64,000 nt of DNA from Telmatospirillum siberiense (GCF_002845745.1 NZ_PIUM01000019.1:49930-113929), one strand, 5' to 3'; counted from the stretch's first letter, positions 34,228-44,049 are shown. The notes: generated by a model from the letters alone, not told the origin. Numbers and translations are program-made.

Positions 34228-35349
34228 TCAGACCAGTTCGGCCAGGGCCGAGACATTGAAGTCCTTCAGGTTCCGGCGATCATTGGCGCGAATCTTCATC
34301 GCCCATTGCGGATCGCTGATCAGCGCGCGGCCGACGGCGATCAGGTCGAATTCGTCACGCTCCATGCGCTCGATCAGGCGCTCCAGCCCGGTGGGGGTCG
34401 ATCCTTCGCCGCTGAAGGCGGCCATGACGTCTCCCGACAGACCAACGGAACCGACGCTGATCGTCGCGGCGCCGGTCAGCTTCTTCGCCCAGCCCGCGAA
34501 ATTCAGACCGTGCTCGCCGTCCAGCTCGGGAAATTCCGGTTCCCAGAAACGGCGCTGCGAGCAGTGAAGGACGTCCACGCCGGCATCGACCAGCGGCTGC
34601 AGCCAGTCCGTCATCTGGGCGGGCGTTTCGGCGAGACGCGCCTTGTAGTCCTGCTGCTTCCACTGACTGACGCGGAGAATGACCGGAAAGTCCGGCCCGA
34701 CGGCGGAGCGGATCGCGGCGATCACCTCCGCGGCAAGACGCGACCGCTCCTTGATCGTCGCGCCACCGTAGCGATCGGTGCGCTTGTTGGTGCCGCTCCA
34801 GAAGAACTGATCGATCAGATAACCATGGGCGCCGTGAATCTCGACGGTATCGAAACCCAGGCGCTTTGCATTCGCGGCGGCGCTGGCGAAAGCGGCGACG
34901 GTGTCGGCGATCGCCTCCTCGGTCATCGTCTCGCCGCGCGGCTTGTCCGGCGCGGCAAGGCCCGAGGGACTCTCCACGGGAGCGTCGGGCACCCATTCGG
35001 TCATGAAGCTGGCCACCGACCCGACATGCCAGATCTGGGGCCCCATCCGGCCACCGGCGCCGTGAACGGCGTCGATCACCCGCTTCCAGCCGGCCAGCGC
35101 CGCTTCTCCATGGAAGAACGGGATGCCGGGATCATTGCGCGAGGCGGGCCTGTCGATCACCGTGCCCTCCGACAGGATCAGCCCCACCTCCCCTTCGGCG
35201 CGGCGTTTGTAATAGGCGGCGTTCGCCTCGCCCGGGACGCCATTCGGCGCGAACGAGCGGGTCATGGGAGCCATGACGATGCGGTTTTTCAGATCCAGCG
35301 ATTTGACGCGAAAAGGGCGGAAGAGAATGTCGGCAGACAGCGATGACAT
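34228..35349 (-). CDS. Alkene reductase, Old Yellow Enzyme (NemA/OPR-like)
   Basis: 373 residues, FMN TIM barrel of the classical OYE subgroup. LFRPFRVKSLDLKNRIVMAPMTRSF starts the barrel with Thr near the flavin, unlike the Cys of the 23.8-kb paralogue. Substrate His pair in VEIHGAHGYLIDQFFWSGTNKRTDRYGG; flavin phosphate site in LIAVGRALISDPQWA. It reduces enones, nitroesters or N-ethylmaleimide-like electrophiles. It is divergent from a HxlR gene; NemA-type enzymes are often under an electrophile-sensing repressor. Confidence 0.95.
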   Translation of the reverse strand: MSSLSADILFRPFRVKSLDLKNRIVMAPMTRSFAPNGVPGEANAAYYKRRAEGEVGLILSEGTVIDRPASRNDPGIPFFHGEAALAGWKRVIDAVHGAGGRMGPQIWHVGSVASFMTEWVPDAPVESPSGLAAPDKPRGETMTEEAIADTVAAFASAAANAKRLGFDTVEIHGAHGYLIDQFFWSGTNKRTDRYGGATIKERSRLAAEVIAAIRSAVGPDFPVILRVSQWKQQDYKARLAETPAQMTDWLQPLVDAGVDVLHCSQRRFWEPEFPELDGEHGLNFAGWAKKLTGAATISVGSVGLSGDVMAAFSGEGSTPTGLERLIERMERDEFDLIAVGRALISDPQWAMKIRANDRRNLKDFNVSALAELV

Positions 35350-35449
35350 CGGGACGCTCCGTTGCGATTGGAAAGTATAAGATATATTCTAGATACCTAG
35401 CGTCAATCAGGCACCTCAAGTCTATCAGGTATACTCAAGGAAACCGCCC

Positions 35450-35851
35450 ATGTCCGACTGCCGTCCCGAAAGCTTCTCCTCGGATTGTCCGAGCCGCCTT
35501 CTCTTCGACCAGATCGCCGACAAATGGTCGATGATGATCCTGGTCGTTCTGGATGCCGGACCGCTCCGCTTCAACGCGGTCAAGCGTCGCCTGGAAGGGG
35601 TCACCCAAAAGGCACTGACCCAATGCCTGCGACGCCTGGAACGGAACGGATTGGTGTCGCGGCGCGTCATTCCAATATCGCCCGTCGCCGTCGAATATGA
35701 GATCACCCCGCTCGGACGCACGCTCCAGCCACCCTTCAAAGCCCTCTATGCCTGGATGATGGCCCATCTCCCCGAGGTCGAGGCGGCGCGTCAAGCCTTC
35801 GATCGGCGATTGGCCGCACCCTCCTCAGTCGACATCCGGCTCGACCGGTAG
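35450..35851 (+). CDS. HxlR family regulator beside the alkene reductase
   Basis: 133 residues. LFDQIADKWSMMILVVLDA, LRFNAVKRRLEGVTQKALTQCLRRLERNGLV and PVAVEYEITPLG define HxlR. Cys4 and Cys13 lie before the first helix, the site used for thiol sensing in relatives. It is divergent from the OYE gene across about 100 bp of AT-rich DNA containing several short GTAT/ATAC half-sites. The 3' end overlaps the convergent kinase gene by 27 bp. Confidence 0.92.
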   Translation: MSDCRPESFSSDCPSRLLFDQIADKWSMMILVVLDAGPLRFNAVKRRLEGVTQKALTQCLRRLERNGLVSRRVIPISPVAVEYEITPLGRTLQPPFKALYAWMMAHLPEVEAARQAFDRRLAAPSSVDIRLDR

Positions 35852-38800
35852 ACGCACGACGAAAGTGGCGCCGGCGGCATCGGTTTCCTCGACGTAAATT
35901 TCTCCTCCGTGCTTGTTGACCACCATATTCCGGCAGATTGCCAATCCCTGACCGGTGCCTTTTCCAACGGCCTTGGTGGTGAAAAAGGGATCGAAAATCT
36001 TATGGCGAAGCGCCGCCGGCACTCCCGGTCCGCTATCCGCGACGCGGATCTCGATAAAATCGCCGTCCAGCCGGGTGGAGATACGAATGACCCCCAGCCT
36101 GGCCGGCGTGATCGAGCCGATGGCATGGGCGGCATTGACGATAAGGTTCAAGAGAACCTGATTGATGTCGGAGGGGAAACAGGCAACCGCCGGCAGGTCG
36201 GGATCGAGGTCGGTTTCCATCGTCGCCACCTGTTTCCATTCGTTGCGCGACACGGTGATCGTACTGCTGATGGCACGGTTGATATTCGCCGCCACCTTCG
36301 TGGCCGTCCCGGGATGCGCGAATTCCCTCATCGAACGCACGATATGGGCGACATGATCGATGCCGTCCAATGACTCGGTGATGGACTGCGGCAATTCCGT
36401 CAGCAGGTAATCGATATCCTTGTCGCCGAAAAACCGGGTCGCCTCGTCGGCGTGATGCGTCTCGTCAAGCAGGGTCTTCAGTTTGGTGATGACCTCGGCG
36501 AGACCGCCCAGGCTTTTGCGCACGAACTGCAGGTTGTCGCCGACATATTGGATCGGCGTATTGATTTCGTGGGCGATGCCGGCCGCCAATTGCCCCACGC
36601 TGGCCAGGCGAGACGCCTGGAAGGCCTCCCGTTGGGCCTCTTTCAGCGCGTCGATGCTGCGGAACGAAACGATGGCCATGCGTCGGCGATCACCCTCGTT
36701 GAGGGGCGAGGTGGCATAGGCCACGGTCAACCGCCCGCCCGATTCGGTTACGAAAACAGCATCGTCGTCGATCACCGTCTTTCCGTTCTCGATGACCTGA
36801 CGGAAGGGACTGTCGATGAAATTGATTTCCGCGCCGGCTATCTGGAGACGGAGGACCTCGTCCAGTTCCCGTTCGGCCAGGTGCCGGATCCCCAGCCAGC
36901 GATGAGCCGAGCTGTTGGCGAAAACGATAACGCCGTTATCGTCGACCAGCAGGACGCCTTCGAACAGGCTGCCGGTGATCGCCAGCAACCGCCCCTGGCT
37001 GTCACGCAAGGCGCGCTCGATCCGCGCACGCTTATCGATTTCCGCGGACAGCTTGCGGGTACGCTCCACCACTTGGCTCTCCAACTCCTTCTGATAGTCG
37101 ACGAGGCTGTTTTCGTAATACTTTCGCAACGAAATATCGCGAAATACCAGCACCGCGCCCGCGGCGCTGTCCTCCTCGTGAATCGGGGCGAGCACATATT
37201 CGGCGACGAATGCCGATCCGTCGGCGCGGGTGAAGGTCGCCTCCCGGGTTTCCCCCGCTTCGCCGTCCAGCGGCTCATGCGACGGATCCTCGGCGGCGCT
37301 CATGCCGCCCAGGACGCGGCGATAGTTGAGTCCGTCGAGGAGTTGGGGGGTGACCCCCAGCATCCGGCAGGCGGCGGAATTGGCGAAGGTGACCGCCTCA
37401 GCGGTGTCGATGCCGATGATTCCGTCTCCCGCCGAGTCGAGGATCAGCTTGTAACGCTGCTTCAGGGCTTCGATTTCCTGTTCCCTGCGCTTCAGTTCGG
37501 TGACATCCGTATGGGTGGCGACAATGCCGCCATCCCGCATCCGGTATTCCCGGCTGACGGTCCATTGGCCGGCGGCTATCTGATGGAGATGCCCCGCGCC
37601 GTCGGCGCGGTGATGATGGGCGATGCGCTCGGCCAGGAAGGTCTCCAAGGCCTCTCCCTCATAGCCGTAAAGTCCGTGCTCTCCCACTGCCCGCGCGATC
37701 TCGGCGAACGTCCGGCCCGGTTTGATGATCTCGCCGCTTCCCTCGAAGATGTCCCGGTATTGACTGTTACAGATGACCAGCCGGTCATCCTTGTCATAAA
37801 GGGCGAACCGCTCGTTGATGGTTTCGATGGCGTCGGCCAGTTGGCGTTCGGCCTGTCGAGCCCGTTCTTCCGTCGCCAATTCGCTGGCGATGGTGGTGCG
37901 GATGCTATCCAGCGTCCTGCGGACATTCGTGCTCTCGGTCATCATGCCCTCGATGCCGCGCGCGAGAATGGCGCTGGCCCCGAAATGCACCGCCAATCGC
38001 CGCGTCATCTCCGAGCGAAGACGATTGAGGATCTCGATCCGGTTCAGATGGCATCTGATGAAATAGTTACTGAAGGACGCGTAATGCGTGGGGAATGAAT
38101 CAACGAAATCATTCTTGAATATTTCATCCCCATCCTCAAAGAAAACAACGGCCGTCAATGTTTGATTGATATTTATGCCGAATAGTTCTCCAAATGTTGA
38201 AAATCCGGCAACCGGAATTTTCCACAAGCCGGAAAGATCCGCCAGGGCGCTCTCGTTGTTGAGCCGGCGCAGGATGCAGTCGTTGAGCAACGCCGCCAGC
38301 GGCGGCGGCTTGCCCCGCAGAAAAGTTTCGATATCGAGACGTGTTTGCTCGGCGAAGTCGGTGGCCTGCAAAAGATGCAGTTCGTCGCCCGGATTGACAT
38401 CGCAAAAGAAGGTGGTGAAACCCGTTTCCAGATCCATCCTGGCGACCGATCGGACAAACAGCTCGCCATCGAGATCGATACCGAAGGTATGACCTTTCAA
38501 ATTTTCCATGATCGAGGCGGGGGGGACGGCCAAGACCACGGCCAGGGCATCGATGAAGGGAATCACCTCGCCGCTGATCGGATTCAAAACCGTCGCCACC
38601 GTGCGGCGATCCGGATCCGCGTCGACGACGACGAAGGACGTTCCCGTCTTGCGGAAGTTCTGGCTTTTCAGAACACCATATCGCTTGCCGGGGGCCAGCT
38701 TGACGAAGGCGAGGACGGCATGGTTTTCCAGCACCTGCCGGCCATCGAAAAGATAGGTGTGCTTGAAATCGAGCTTTCCTCCGGCCGACCCGCCGACGAA

Positions 38801-39355
38801 CAGGCAGGGAAACCTGGCCGACCGGTAGATCGCCTCCATCAGGTAATTCTCGCAAGCCGACAGGCCGTCGACGAAGGTCAGCGCCAGGCTGTCCCGGGCA
38901 TCCAGACGAAATGAGGGGCTCACCGAAGCCAGGGATCGGACGATGCGCTTGACCCGGTCGTCGCGGGACAGGGTGGGCGAGCCTTGCCGGATATCGTCGT
39001 TATGCAGGCAAACCGTGTGAATGCTCGCCGAGGCCAGCAGATCGGGGGAAAAGATCTGAATGACGACCGAGGTCCAGTCGGTGCCGGCCGGCTTATAGAG
39101 CGGGCCGGGCAAACCGCTGGAGCAGAGTTCGCCGGCCGTCGACATCGCCAGAACGGGCGTGGCGCCCCCGAGGTGCCGCAGACGCGCCGTGACGGCGGGA
39201 AAATCCAGATAGGGCGAAATGAACGCGACGGCCAGCGGCGATGGACGACCGGCGAAGAGGAAATCATCCGCGCCTATTCCGGCCAGACCATCATCGGTTT
39301 CAAGGATTCGGACCGGAAGAGGGAAACCCGGGCCCGCCTGCGGATCGATCGTCAT
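35825..39355 (-). CDS. FIST-domain multi-PAS sensor histidine kinase
   Basis: 1176 residues and no clear membrane segment, so cytoplasmic. Domain order: FIST_N and FIST_C (about 25-390; [37 protein letters not shown]), a helical linker, PAS_7-like ([21 protein letters not shown]), PAS with PAC ([20 protein letters not shown]), coiled coil, a third PAS ([20 protein letters not shown]), then an atypical HisKA ([20 protein letters not shown], His in the H-box) and HATPase ([38 protein letters not shown]). FIST domains bind small ligands such as amino acids. No response regulator is adjacent. The ATG at 39355 follows GGGAGAGG. Confidence 0.93.
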   Translation of the reverse strand: MTIDPQAGPGFPLPVRILETDDGLAGIGADDFLFAGRPSPLAVAFISPYLDFPAVTARLRHLGGATPVLAMSTAGELCSSGLPGPLYKPAGTDWTSVVIQIFSPDLLASASIHTVCLHNDDIRQGSPTLSRDDRVKRIVRSLASVSPSFRLDARDSLALTFVDGLSACENYLMEAIYRSARFPCLFVGGSAGGKLDFKHTYLFDGRQVLENHAVLAFVKLAPGKRYGVLKSQNFRKTGTSFVVVDADPDRRTVATVLNPISGEVIPFIDALAVVLAVPPASIMENLKGHTFGIDLDGELFVRSVARMDLETGFTTFFCDVNPGDELHLLQATDFAEQTRLDIETFLRGKPPPLAALLNDCILRRLNNESALADLSGLWKIPVAGFSTFGELFGININQTLTAVVFFEDGDEIFKNDFVDSFPTHYASFSNYFIRCHLNRIEILNRLRSEMTRRLAVHFGASAILARGIEGMMTESTNVRRTLDSIRTTIASELATEERARQAERQLADAIETINERFALYDKDDRLVICNSQYRDIFEGSGEIIKPGRTFAEIARAVGEHGLYGYEGEALETFLAERIAHHHRADGAGHLHQIAAGQWTVSREYRMRDGGIVATHTDVTELKRREQEIEALKQRYKLILDSAGDGIIGIDTAEAVTFANSAACRMLGVTPQLLDGLNYRRVLGGMSAAEDPSHEPLDGEAGETREATFTRADGSAFVAEYVLAPIHEEDSAAGAVLVFRDISLRKYYENSLVDYQKELESQVVERTRKLSAEIDKRARIERALRDSQGRLLAITGSLFEGVLLVDDNGVIVFANSSAHRWLGIRHLAERELDEVLRLQIAGAEINFIDSPFRQVIENGKTVIDDDAVFVTESGGRLTVAYATSPLNEGDRRRMAIVSFRSIDALKEAQREAFQASRLASVGQLAAGIAHEINTPIQYVGDNLQFVRKSLGGLAEVITKLKTLLDETHHADEATRFFGDKDIDYLLTELPQSITESLDGIDHVAHIVRSMREFAHPGTATKVAANINRAISSTITVSRNEWKQVATMETDLDPDLPAVACFPSDINQVLLNLIVNAAHAIGSITPARLGVIRISTRLDGDFIEIRVADSGPGVPAALRHKIFDPFFTTKAVGKGTGQGLAICRNMVVNKHGGEIYVEETDAAGATFVVRLPVEPDVD

Positions 39356-39551
39356 ACGCCTCTCCCATCCGATGAACCTTGGCCGCCAGGATCGGTATCG
39401 TCCCGGCCTCCGTTCATGACGGCTTGTTCCTATCCCCAAGCGCGTGCCGATCGGCTCCTCTTGGTTGGATGGCGCGTTCGATTTCGCCTTAAAATAGAAT
39501 ATCCAGAGATACCACTTCCGAGAAGAGACAATGCGCGAAGACCGCCCCCTT

Positions 39552-40796
39552 TCAAGCGGTCCCGTCGTTGGAGGCATTCGCCAGCAGCGCCTTCTTCAGC
39601 GCCTCGGACGCCCGATAGAGGGGGACCTGCCCGCGCAGCAGAACCTGGGCGCTGCGCCGATAGGCCGCGCTCCGGACCTCCAGGCCGTCCTTTGCGGCAC
39701 GCGCGACGACCGTGGCCTCCAGCACGCCCGCCGGATTCTCGATGCCGACGACGGTCTCGGTGAAGTCGGGGCCGATGGCCGGCAATCCCCGCACCATGCG
39801 GGAAGCGACGCTGCCCTGGATCAGCGCGGCGGCGGCAAGGCAGCATCCACCCGACACCGCCATCGAGGCATGGGCGGTCTGCGGGGTGAAATAGCGCACC
39901 GCGATCGACCCGCCCGCCGCCGCCGGCGCGACGATACAGACCTTCGGGATGGTCTCGCTGCGCGCCAGATCATCCGTCGTCATCGGCTGGCCGTCGCGCC
40001 GCTTCAGACCCATGAGAAGACCGGCCTCGACCCAGACGGCGCGCAGCGCCTCCATGAAGACCTTATCGCCCTCAAGCTCGGCGATCGGCTCCAGCGCGGT
40101 CTTGCCGAACTCGGCGGCGTCGGCGATCACCATGGGCACGGCCACGTCCACGCATGACACCGTATGGCCGGCCACGCGGTCGCAAATCTGTCCGGTCGGC
40201 AACAGTCGCCCCGTTTTCGACCCGACCGGATCATGGAGAAACAGGTCCACGCTCGGAAAAGCCCCATCGACGCCGGGAATTTCGGCCGCCACGAACAGGC
40301 CCCGGGCGTCCCGCGCCATGCGGCCGGTGGTCACCACGCCCGTATTGGTGTTGCGGATGTCGATTTCCAACGATCCTTCCGTCCACCCGGCCAGACCGCA
40401 GTCGAGCGCCCAGAGCGGCAGGGCGGCGGACATGTTCCCGCAATTCACGCTCCAGTCGATCGCCGCATGATCGGCGGCCAGTTGCGCCAGCGTGCTGACC
40501 AGGCGGGTCCGGCCATCCGCCGTCTCGGTATCGACGAAGAAGACCTTGTTGCTGGTCGCCGTCCCCCGGCCCAGGCCGGTGATCTGCCGGTTGCCACGGC
40601 GATCGCCTTCCAGCGGCACCCCCATGAGATGGCGCAGCAGTTCTTCCCGCAAGGCGGGATCGGACGGGGCGAGGCGCTCCCAGATGGCCAGACCGGTCGA
40701 GGTGCCGCCGCGCATGTGATGCACCGGGAATTCGACCACGCCCGAGTCTGTCCGGATCTGAAAGCCGGGAAGCCCGGGAAGAGTGGGAAGGACCAT
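39552..40796 (-). CDS. PrpF family isomerase (methylaconitate / 4-oxalomesaconate tautomerase-like)
   Basis: 414 residues. PrpF fold: FPVHHMRGGTSTGLAIW (with the MRGGTSKG-like signature), LGRGTATSNKVFFV, WSVNCGNMSAALPLWALDCGL (catalytic Cys), and MAVSGGCCLAAAALIQGSV in the second half. The family isomerises unsaturated tricarboxylates such as trans-aconitate and 2-methylaconitate or tautomerises oxalomesaconate. AAGGAGA sits before the ATG at 40796. No acnD/prpC is adjacent; the nearest related gene is the citrate-synthase-like protein 2 kb away. Exact substrate uncertain. Confidence 0.87.
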   Translation of the reverse strand: MVLPTLPGLPGFQIRTDSGVVEFPVHHMRGGTSTGLAIWERLAPSDPALREELLRHLMGVPLEGDRRGNRQITGLGRGTATSNKVFFVDTETADGRTRLVSTLAQLAADHAAIDWSVNCGNMSAALPLWALDCGLAGWTEGSLEIDIRNTNTGVVTTGRMARDARGLFVAAEIPGVDGAFPSVDLFLHDPVGSKTGRLLPTGQICDRVAGHTVSCVDVAVPMVIADAAEFGKTALEPIAELEGDKVFMEALRAVWVEAGLLMGLKRRDGQPMTTDDLARSETIPKVCIVAPAAAGGSIAVRYFTPQTAHASMAVSGGCCLAAAALIQGSVASRMVRGLPAIGPDFTETVVGIENPAGVLEATVVARAAKDGLEVRSAAYRRSAQVLLRGQVPLYRASEALKKALLANASNDGTA

Positions 40797-41227
40797 AAGC
40801 CGTCTCCTTGAGGATGGAACGCCGTCGACGTCATGCTCTTGGACCCTAGCCGCCGCCGGCTTGAATTTCCAGAGTTTCACCGGTTCGGCGGCTTTCATCA
40901 TTTCTGACAAGGGGCGCTATTCTCCACCCCTTGACTTTATATATAACTGGGGAGCGATGGATAATTTATGGTTTAAGTGCTTAAATATACGTCTCTCGCA
41001 TCGGTTTTATTAGAGCTGACCTCGCGGTTGACTGGGAGGCCGGGAGGCCGGGAACGATGGCGACCGATTCGAAACTGGCCCGCAAAGTCCGTATCCGTTA
41101 TCGCGATGTCATGACGCGATAAAGCAATCAAAAGATACGGATTCAGGCAGATGATCCGCGAGAGGCGGGAACCAGAACGCAATGGCCGACCCGCGGATGA
41201 AACAAAATGCTGATAGAGGAGGTTCCG
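40797..41227. other. Gene-free AT-rich gap
   Basis: About 430 bp between the prpF-like gene and a small membrane protein gene. It is visibly more AT-rich than the surroundings, especially 40911-41010. No frame with a convincing start and ribosome site was found and no tRNA or clear structured RNA was recognised. It probably marks the left edge of a region of foreign or decayed DNA. Confidence 0.5.
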
Positions 41228-41377
41228 ATGACCTCTTTTTTACTTCTTATATTCTATGCATCTCTTGGTGTATTCCTATATGAATACTACGTTCTTTTTT
41301 CATATCGGCCAAACAAGACCCATCACGAAGATAACGTCAAGATAATGGACCACCATTTACCACTTTGCAGCTCCTGA
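41228..41377 (+). CDS. Small single-pass membrane protein, 49 residues
   Basis: An ATG with a near-perfect ribosome site (GAGGAGG, 5 bp spacing) opens a 49-codon frame: MTSFLLLIFYASLGVFLYEY, then YVLFSYRPNKTHH and a charged tail. The first 27 residues form one hydrophobic helix rich in Phe, Leu and Tyr. Base composition is far more AT-rich than the neighbours, suggesting transfer. No family is recognised. The strong translation signal makes it likely to be expressed if transcribed; function unknown (regulatory peptide, toxin-like or chance). Confidence 0.5.
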   Translation: MTSFLLLIFYASLGVFLYEYYVLFSYRPNKTHHEDNVKIMDHHLPLCSS

Positions 41378-41417
41378 GGGTTTCCTTCAGTGGGGCCACG
41401 GCTTTGGCGGGAGTGAT

Positions 41418-41560
41418 CACTTTTCGGCGGATCTGAGTAGCTTCCGAAGCTACCGCTGAGGCTTTTCCGCCGCCTATGCTGGATCGGAGCGGTCCCTTTT
41501 TGGCAAATCTGAGTAGTTTCCGGGGCTACCGCTGAGACTTTGCCGCCGCCTATGTTGGAC
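41418..41560. repeat. Two tandem direct repeats, period 76 bp
   Basis: The segment around ATCTGAGTAG (41431) recurs 76 bp later (41507). Shared blocks run in the same order: TTTTNGGC, ATCTGAGTAG, CTACCGCTGAG, CCGCCGCCTATG, TTGGA-like. Identity over about 67 bp is roughly 80 percent by eye. It lies in the gene-free stretch 41378-41792, which otherwise contains nothing recognisable except the leader of the MipA gene. It may be the remains of a mobile-element end; no transposase reading was recognised. Confidence 0.6.
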
Positions 41561-41792
41561 CTGCTTGTTGTCACGTCCGGACGATTCCGATGGCCGTCGG
41601 ATTACCGGTCTCCCCAACCGCGGCGATCGATTTCGTGCGCGATGCCCGCCGGCCATCTCAAGGCGGTCGCTCTGACAGCGGCGGCCGGGCACTCTGGAAA
41701 AAAGCGCATATCGGCTAAGACGCGCGCGTCGTCGGCTCGACTCGGCGCTCCGCCCGGTCTCTCGCCTCGCTTTTTTGTGGAGTAACCGTTTC

Positions 41793-42674
41793 ATGCCATC
41801 ACTCGATTTCAGCATTGGCCGGAGAATTCATCTTTGGTCCCCCCGGAACTTGCGGCTGCTATGGGCGTCGCTCGTTGCCGGGCTTTGTCTGATCGGTTCT
41901 GGTGCTGCCATGGCTCAGACCCCGGCGCCGCTTGGCGAATGGCAATATTCTGCGGGAATCGCTCTGCGTTCGATGTTTCAAGATCCCCTGCCAACCTGGG
42001 ATGGCAACGTCGGCATCGCAGTGTCGGGCCAGCCGCGCTATCCGGGTTCCAGCCAATATCACATCGAACCCGGCCCGACCTTCGATCTTCGCTACAAGGA
42101 TATCGCCTTTCTGTCGGCCGGTGAGGGTTTGGGGGTCAACATCCTGCACGACAAGGCTTATCGGGTTGGAATAGCGCTGGGTTACGATGTCGGGCGCGAC
42201 CAGGATAGCGGCCGGCATCTGCACGGGATGGGCGATATTTCACCGGCGGCCGAGCCCAAATTGTTTGCTGAATATGTCCTTTTTCCGGTTGTCCTGCGCG
42301 GCAATATCCGGCGGGGAATCGGCGGCAATGATGGTTGGATCGGCGATCTCAGCGCTTACATGCCGGTCTACGGCTCGGAGAAATTCTTCATCTTCGCCGG
42401 CCTGACCACGACCTACACGGACTCGACTTATCAGCGCGCATATTATGGCGTGACCCCTTTGCAATCCAGGCGAAGTGGATATCGCATTTTCACGCCGGGC
42501 AGCGGGTTTGAAAGAGCCGGCTTTGGCACCAACCTGGTTTGGTATTGGAACGACCATTGGTTCTGCACCGCCGAGGGCGCGGTCCAGAGACTTGTCGGCG
42601 ATGCCGAAAGCAGCCCGCTGACCGCCAGCAAAGTCCAGCTCGGGTTAAGCGGGAGTATCGGCTACCAGTTTTAA
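41793..42674 (+). CDS. MipA/OmpV family outer-membrane protein
   Basis: 293 residues. A signal peptide (RLLWASLVAGLCLIGSGAAMA, cleavage before QTPAP) precedes a beta-rich body ending in Phe (GSIGYQF), as expected for a beta-barrel inserted by BAM. MipA features: WQYSAGIALRSMFQDPLPTW-like start, IEPGPTFDLRYKDIAFLSAGEGLGVN, and GLTTTYTDSTYQRAYYGVT. MipA proteins were first seen as scaffolds for murein enzymes; OmpV members act as porin-like channels. An alternative GTG start lies at 41775. Alone on its strand before the convergent citrate-synthase-like gene. Confidence 0.9.
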   Translation: MPSLDFSIGRRIHLWSPRNLRLLWASLVAGLCLIGSGAAMAQTPAPLGEWQYSAGIALRSMFQDPLPTWDGNVGIAVSGQPRYPGSSQYHIEPGPTFDLRYKDIAFLSAGEGLGVNILHDKAYRVGIALGYDVGRDQDSGRHLHGMGDISPAAEPKLFAEYVLFPVVLRGNIRRGIGGNDGWIGDLSAYMPVYGSEKFFIFAGLTTTYTDSTYQRAYYGVTPLQSRRSGYRIFTPGSGFERAGFGTNLVWYWNDHWFCTAEGAVQRLVGDAESSPLTASKVQLGLSGSIGYQF

Positions 42675-42772
42675 CCCGGCGATCGGTGAACCGGGTGCCG
42701 AGGAGGGGGGAGCCGGAGACGCAGGCATCATATAAACCCTCAGGCTCTGGAGCGATTGTTTCGTCCCAGAGC

Positions 42773-43951
42773 CTAAGGACGCTCGCCCGTGTAGGCGGCA
42801 CGCGGCCTGATGATGCCGGGGCTGGCGCGCTGCTCCAGACCATGAGCGATCCAACCGATGGAGCGGCCCAGCGCGAAAATGCCAAAGGCGGCGCCAATCG
42901 GCAATTTCAGATGGCGCCGAAGGGCTACGAGCGCAAAGTCGACGGATGGGCGCTGTCCAATCAATGAGAACGCCTGGTCGACGAATTGCTCCCATTCCGG
43001 ATGTTGGGGAATAATCCGGGCAAGAAGTGCGCCGGCGCGTATATCACCGCCCGGATAGAGCGGATGACCGAAGCCGGGAAGATCTTCGCCGCGCGCAAGG
43101 CGCTCGCGCATTTTCCCGCCAACGTTACGAGAGCCGAGTTCGTCCCAAAGAACTTCGCCTCTTGCCGTGGCTGCGCCGTGGCGGCCCCCTGTAAGCGCCG
43201 CCAGACCACCGATGATCGCCGCCCGCAGACTGGCTCCGGTCGATGTGATGCAGCGGGCGGTGAAACTCGATGCATTCAATTCATGATCCGCGCACAGCAC
43301 GAGCGCCATTCTGATCAATTCCGCGCCGCTTCGGTCGACATTCCATGCGCGGGCGCATTGCTCGTGGATTGGCGCGGCATCGGGCGTCGAGCCCAGCAGA
43401 CACGCGGCCAGCGTCCGGACAAGAGAACCGCAACCTTCCGCCAGGCGCTGACGCGATTGCTGCCAAAGCGCCGTGTCGGCATCGTCGCTCGCCACGGTGA
43501 ACAACGGCAGCAATGCCTCTTCGGCGCGTCGTCCCCGGTAAATCTTCATCAGGGCCGGCATTGCCTTGGAAAGCACGGGCGCGGGCGCGCCAAAAGCGAT
43601 TTCCCCATCGCATTGCCATAGGTGCGCGGCGACCTGTTCAATGCTGTGCGTCTCCGCAAGCCTAAGCGCGTCGAACCCGCGATAGAATATCCGACCATCC
43701 TCGATCAGCGTGATAGCGGATTCGAGCACCGGCAAACCCCAGCTCAGCGCGGCTTTCGCAACCTCCTTCGGCTTGCGGCCTTTTGCTCGTTGCCGCGCGA
43801 GCCTGTCCACCTCGGTCGCAAGATATCGGCTCTCGCGATGGCTCGGCCCGGCTTCGGCGTGCAGCAGGCCGCGGCTCACATAGGCATAGAGGGTCTGCCG
43901 GGTAACGCCGAGACGGGCGGCGGCTTCGCTTGAAGACAGATAAGTCGGCAT
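42773..43951 (-). CDS. Citrate synthase family protein with N-terminal MerR-like HTH
   Basis: 392 residues. The first 50 form a helix-turn-helix (YLSSSEAAARLGVTRQTLYAYVSRGLL). The rest is a citrate synthase fold with the key residues kept: His223 (DHELNAS), His258 (GGRHGAA), His296 (GFGHPLYP) and Asp338 (VDFALVAL). It might therefore both bind DNA and condense or sense an acyl-CoA/oxaloacetate pair. It is divergent from a CaiB/BaiF CoA-transferase gene across a perfect palindrome, suggesting autoregulation. Alternatively it is only an enzyme with a vestigial HTH. Confidence 0.88.
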   Translation of the reverse strand: MPTYLSSSEAAARLGVTRQTLYAYVSRGLLHAEAGPSHRESRYLATEVDRLARQRAKGRKPKEVAKAALSWGLPVLESAITLIEDGRIFYRGFDALRLAETHSIEQVAAHLWQCDGEIAFGAPAPVLSKAMPALMKIYRGRRAEEALLPLFTVASDDADTALWQQSRQRLAEGCGSLVRTLAACLLGSTPDAAPIHEQCARAWNVDRSGAELIRMALVLCADHELNASSFTARCITSTGASLRAAIIGGLAALTGGRHGAATARGEVLWDELGSRNVGGKMRERLARGEDLPGFGHPLYPGGDIRAGALLARIIPQHPEWEQFVDQAFSLIGQRPSVDFALVALRRHLKLPIGAAFGIFALGRSIGWIAHGLEQRASPGIIRPRAAYTGERP

Positions 43952-43971
43952 CGCACGGCCCCACCGAACTG

Positions 43972-43990
43972 GTTGATTATTATAATCAAC
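43972..43990. promoter_or_regulatory. Perfect 19-bp palindrome in the citrate-synthase / CoA-transferase promoter region
   Basis: Two identical 9-bp arms (GTTGATTAT and ATAATCAAC) around a single T. It lies 20 bp from the citrate-synthase-like start and 59 bp from the CoA-transferase start. A partial third arm (GTTGACAATTATTAT) abuts it. It is the best operator candidate in the window; the HTH of the adjacent citrate synthase protein is the obvious ligand. Confidence 0.65.
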
Positions 43991-44049
43991 GTTGACAATT
44001 ATTATGGTGTCGCCAACTTTTCAATGACTTTTATGAATGTGAGGCGGCG

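Noticed and set aside
41323..41574. Minus-strand frame over the 76-bp repeats as a transposase fragment
   Set aside because: The translation simply reflects the DNA repeat and shows no transposase motif; kept only as a repeat feature.
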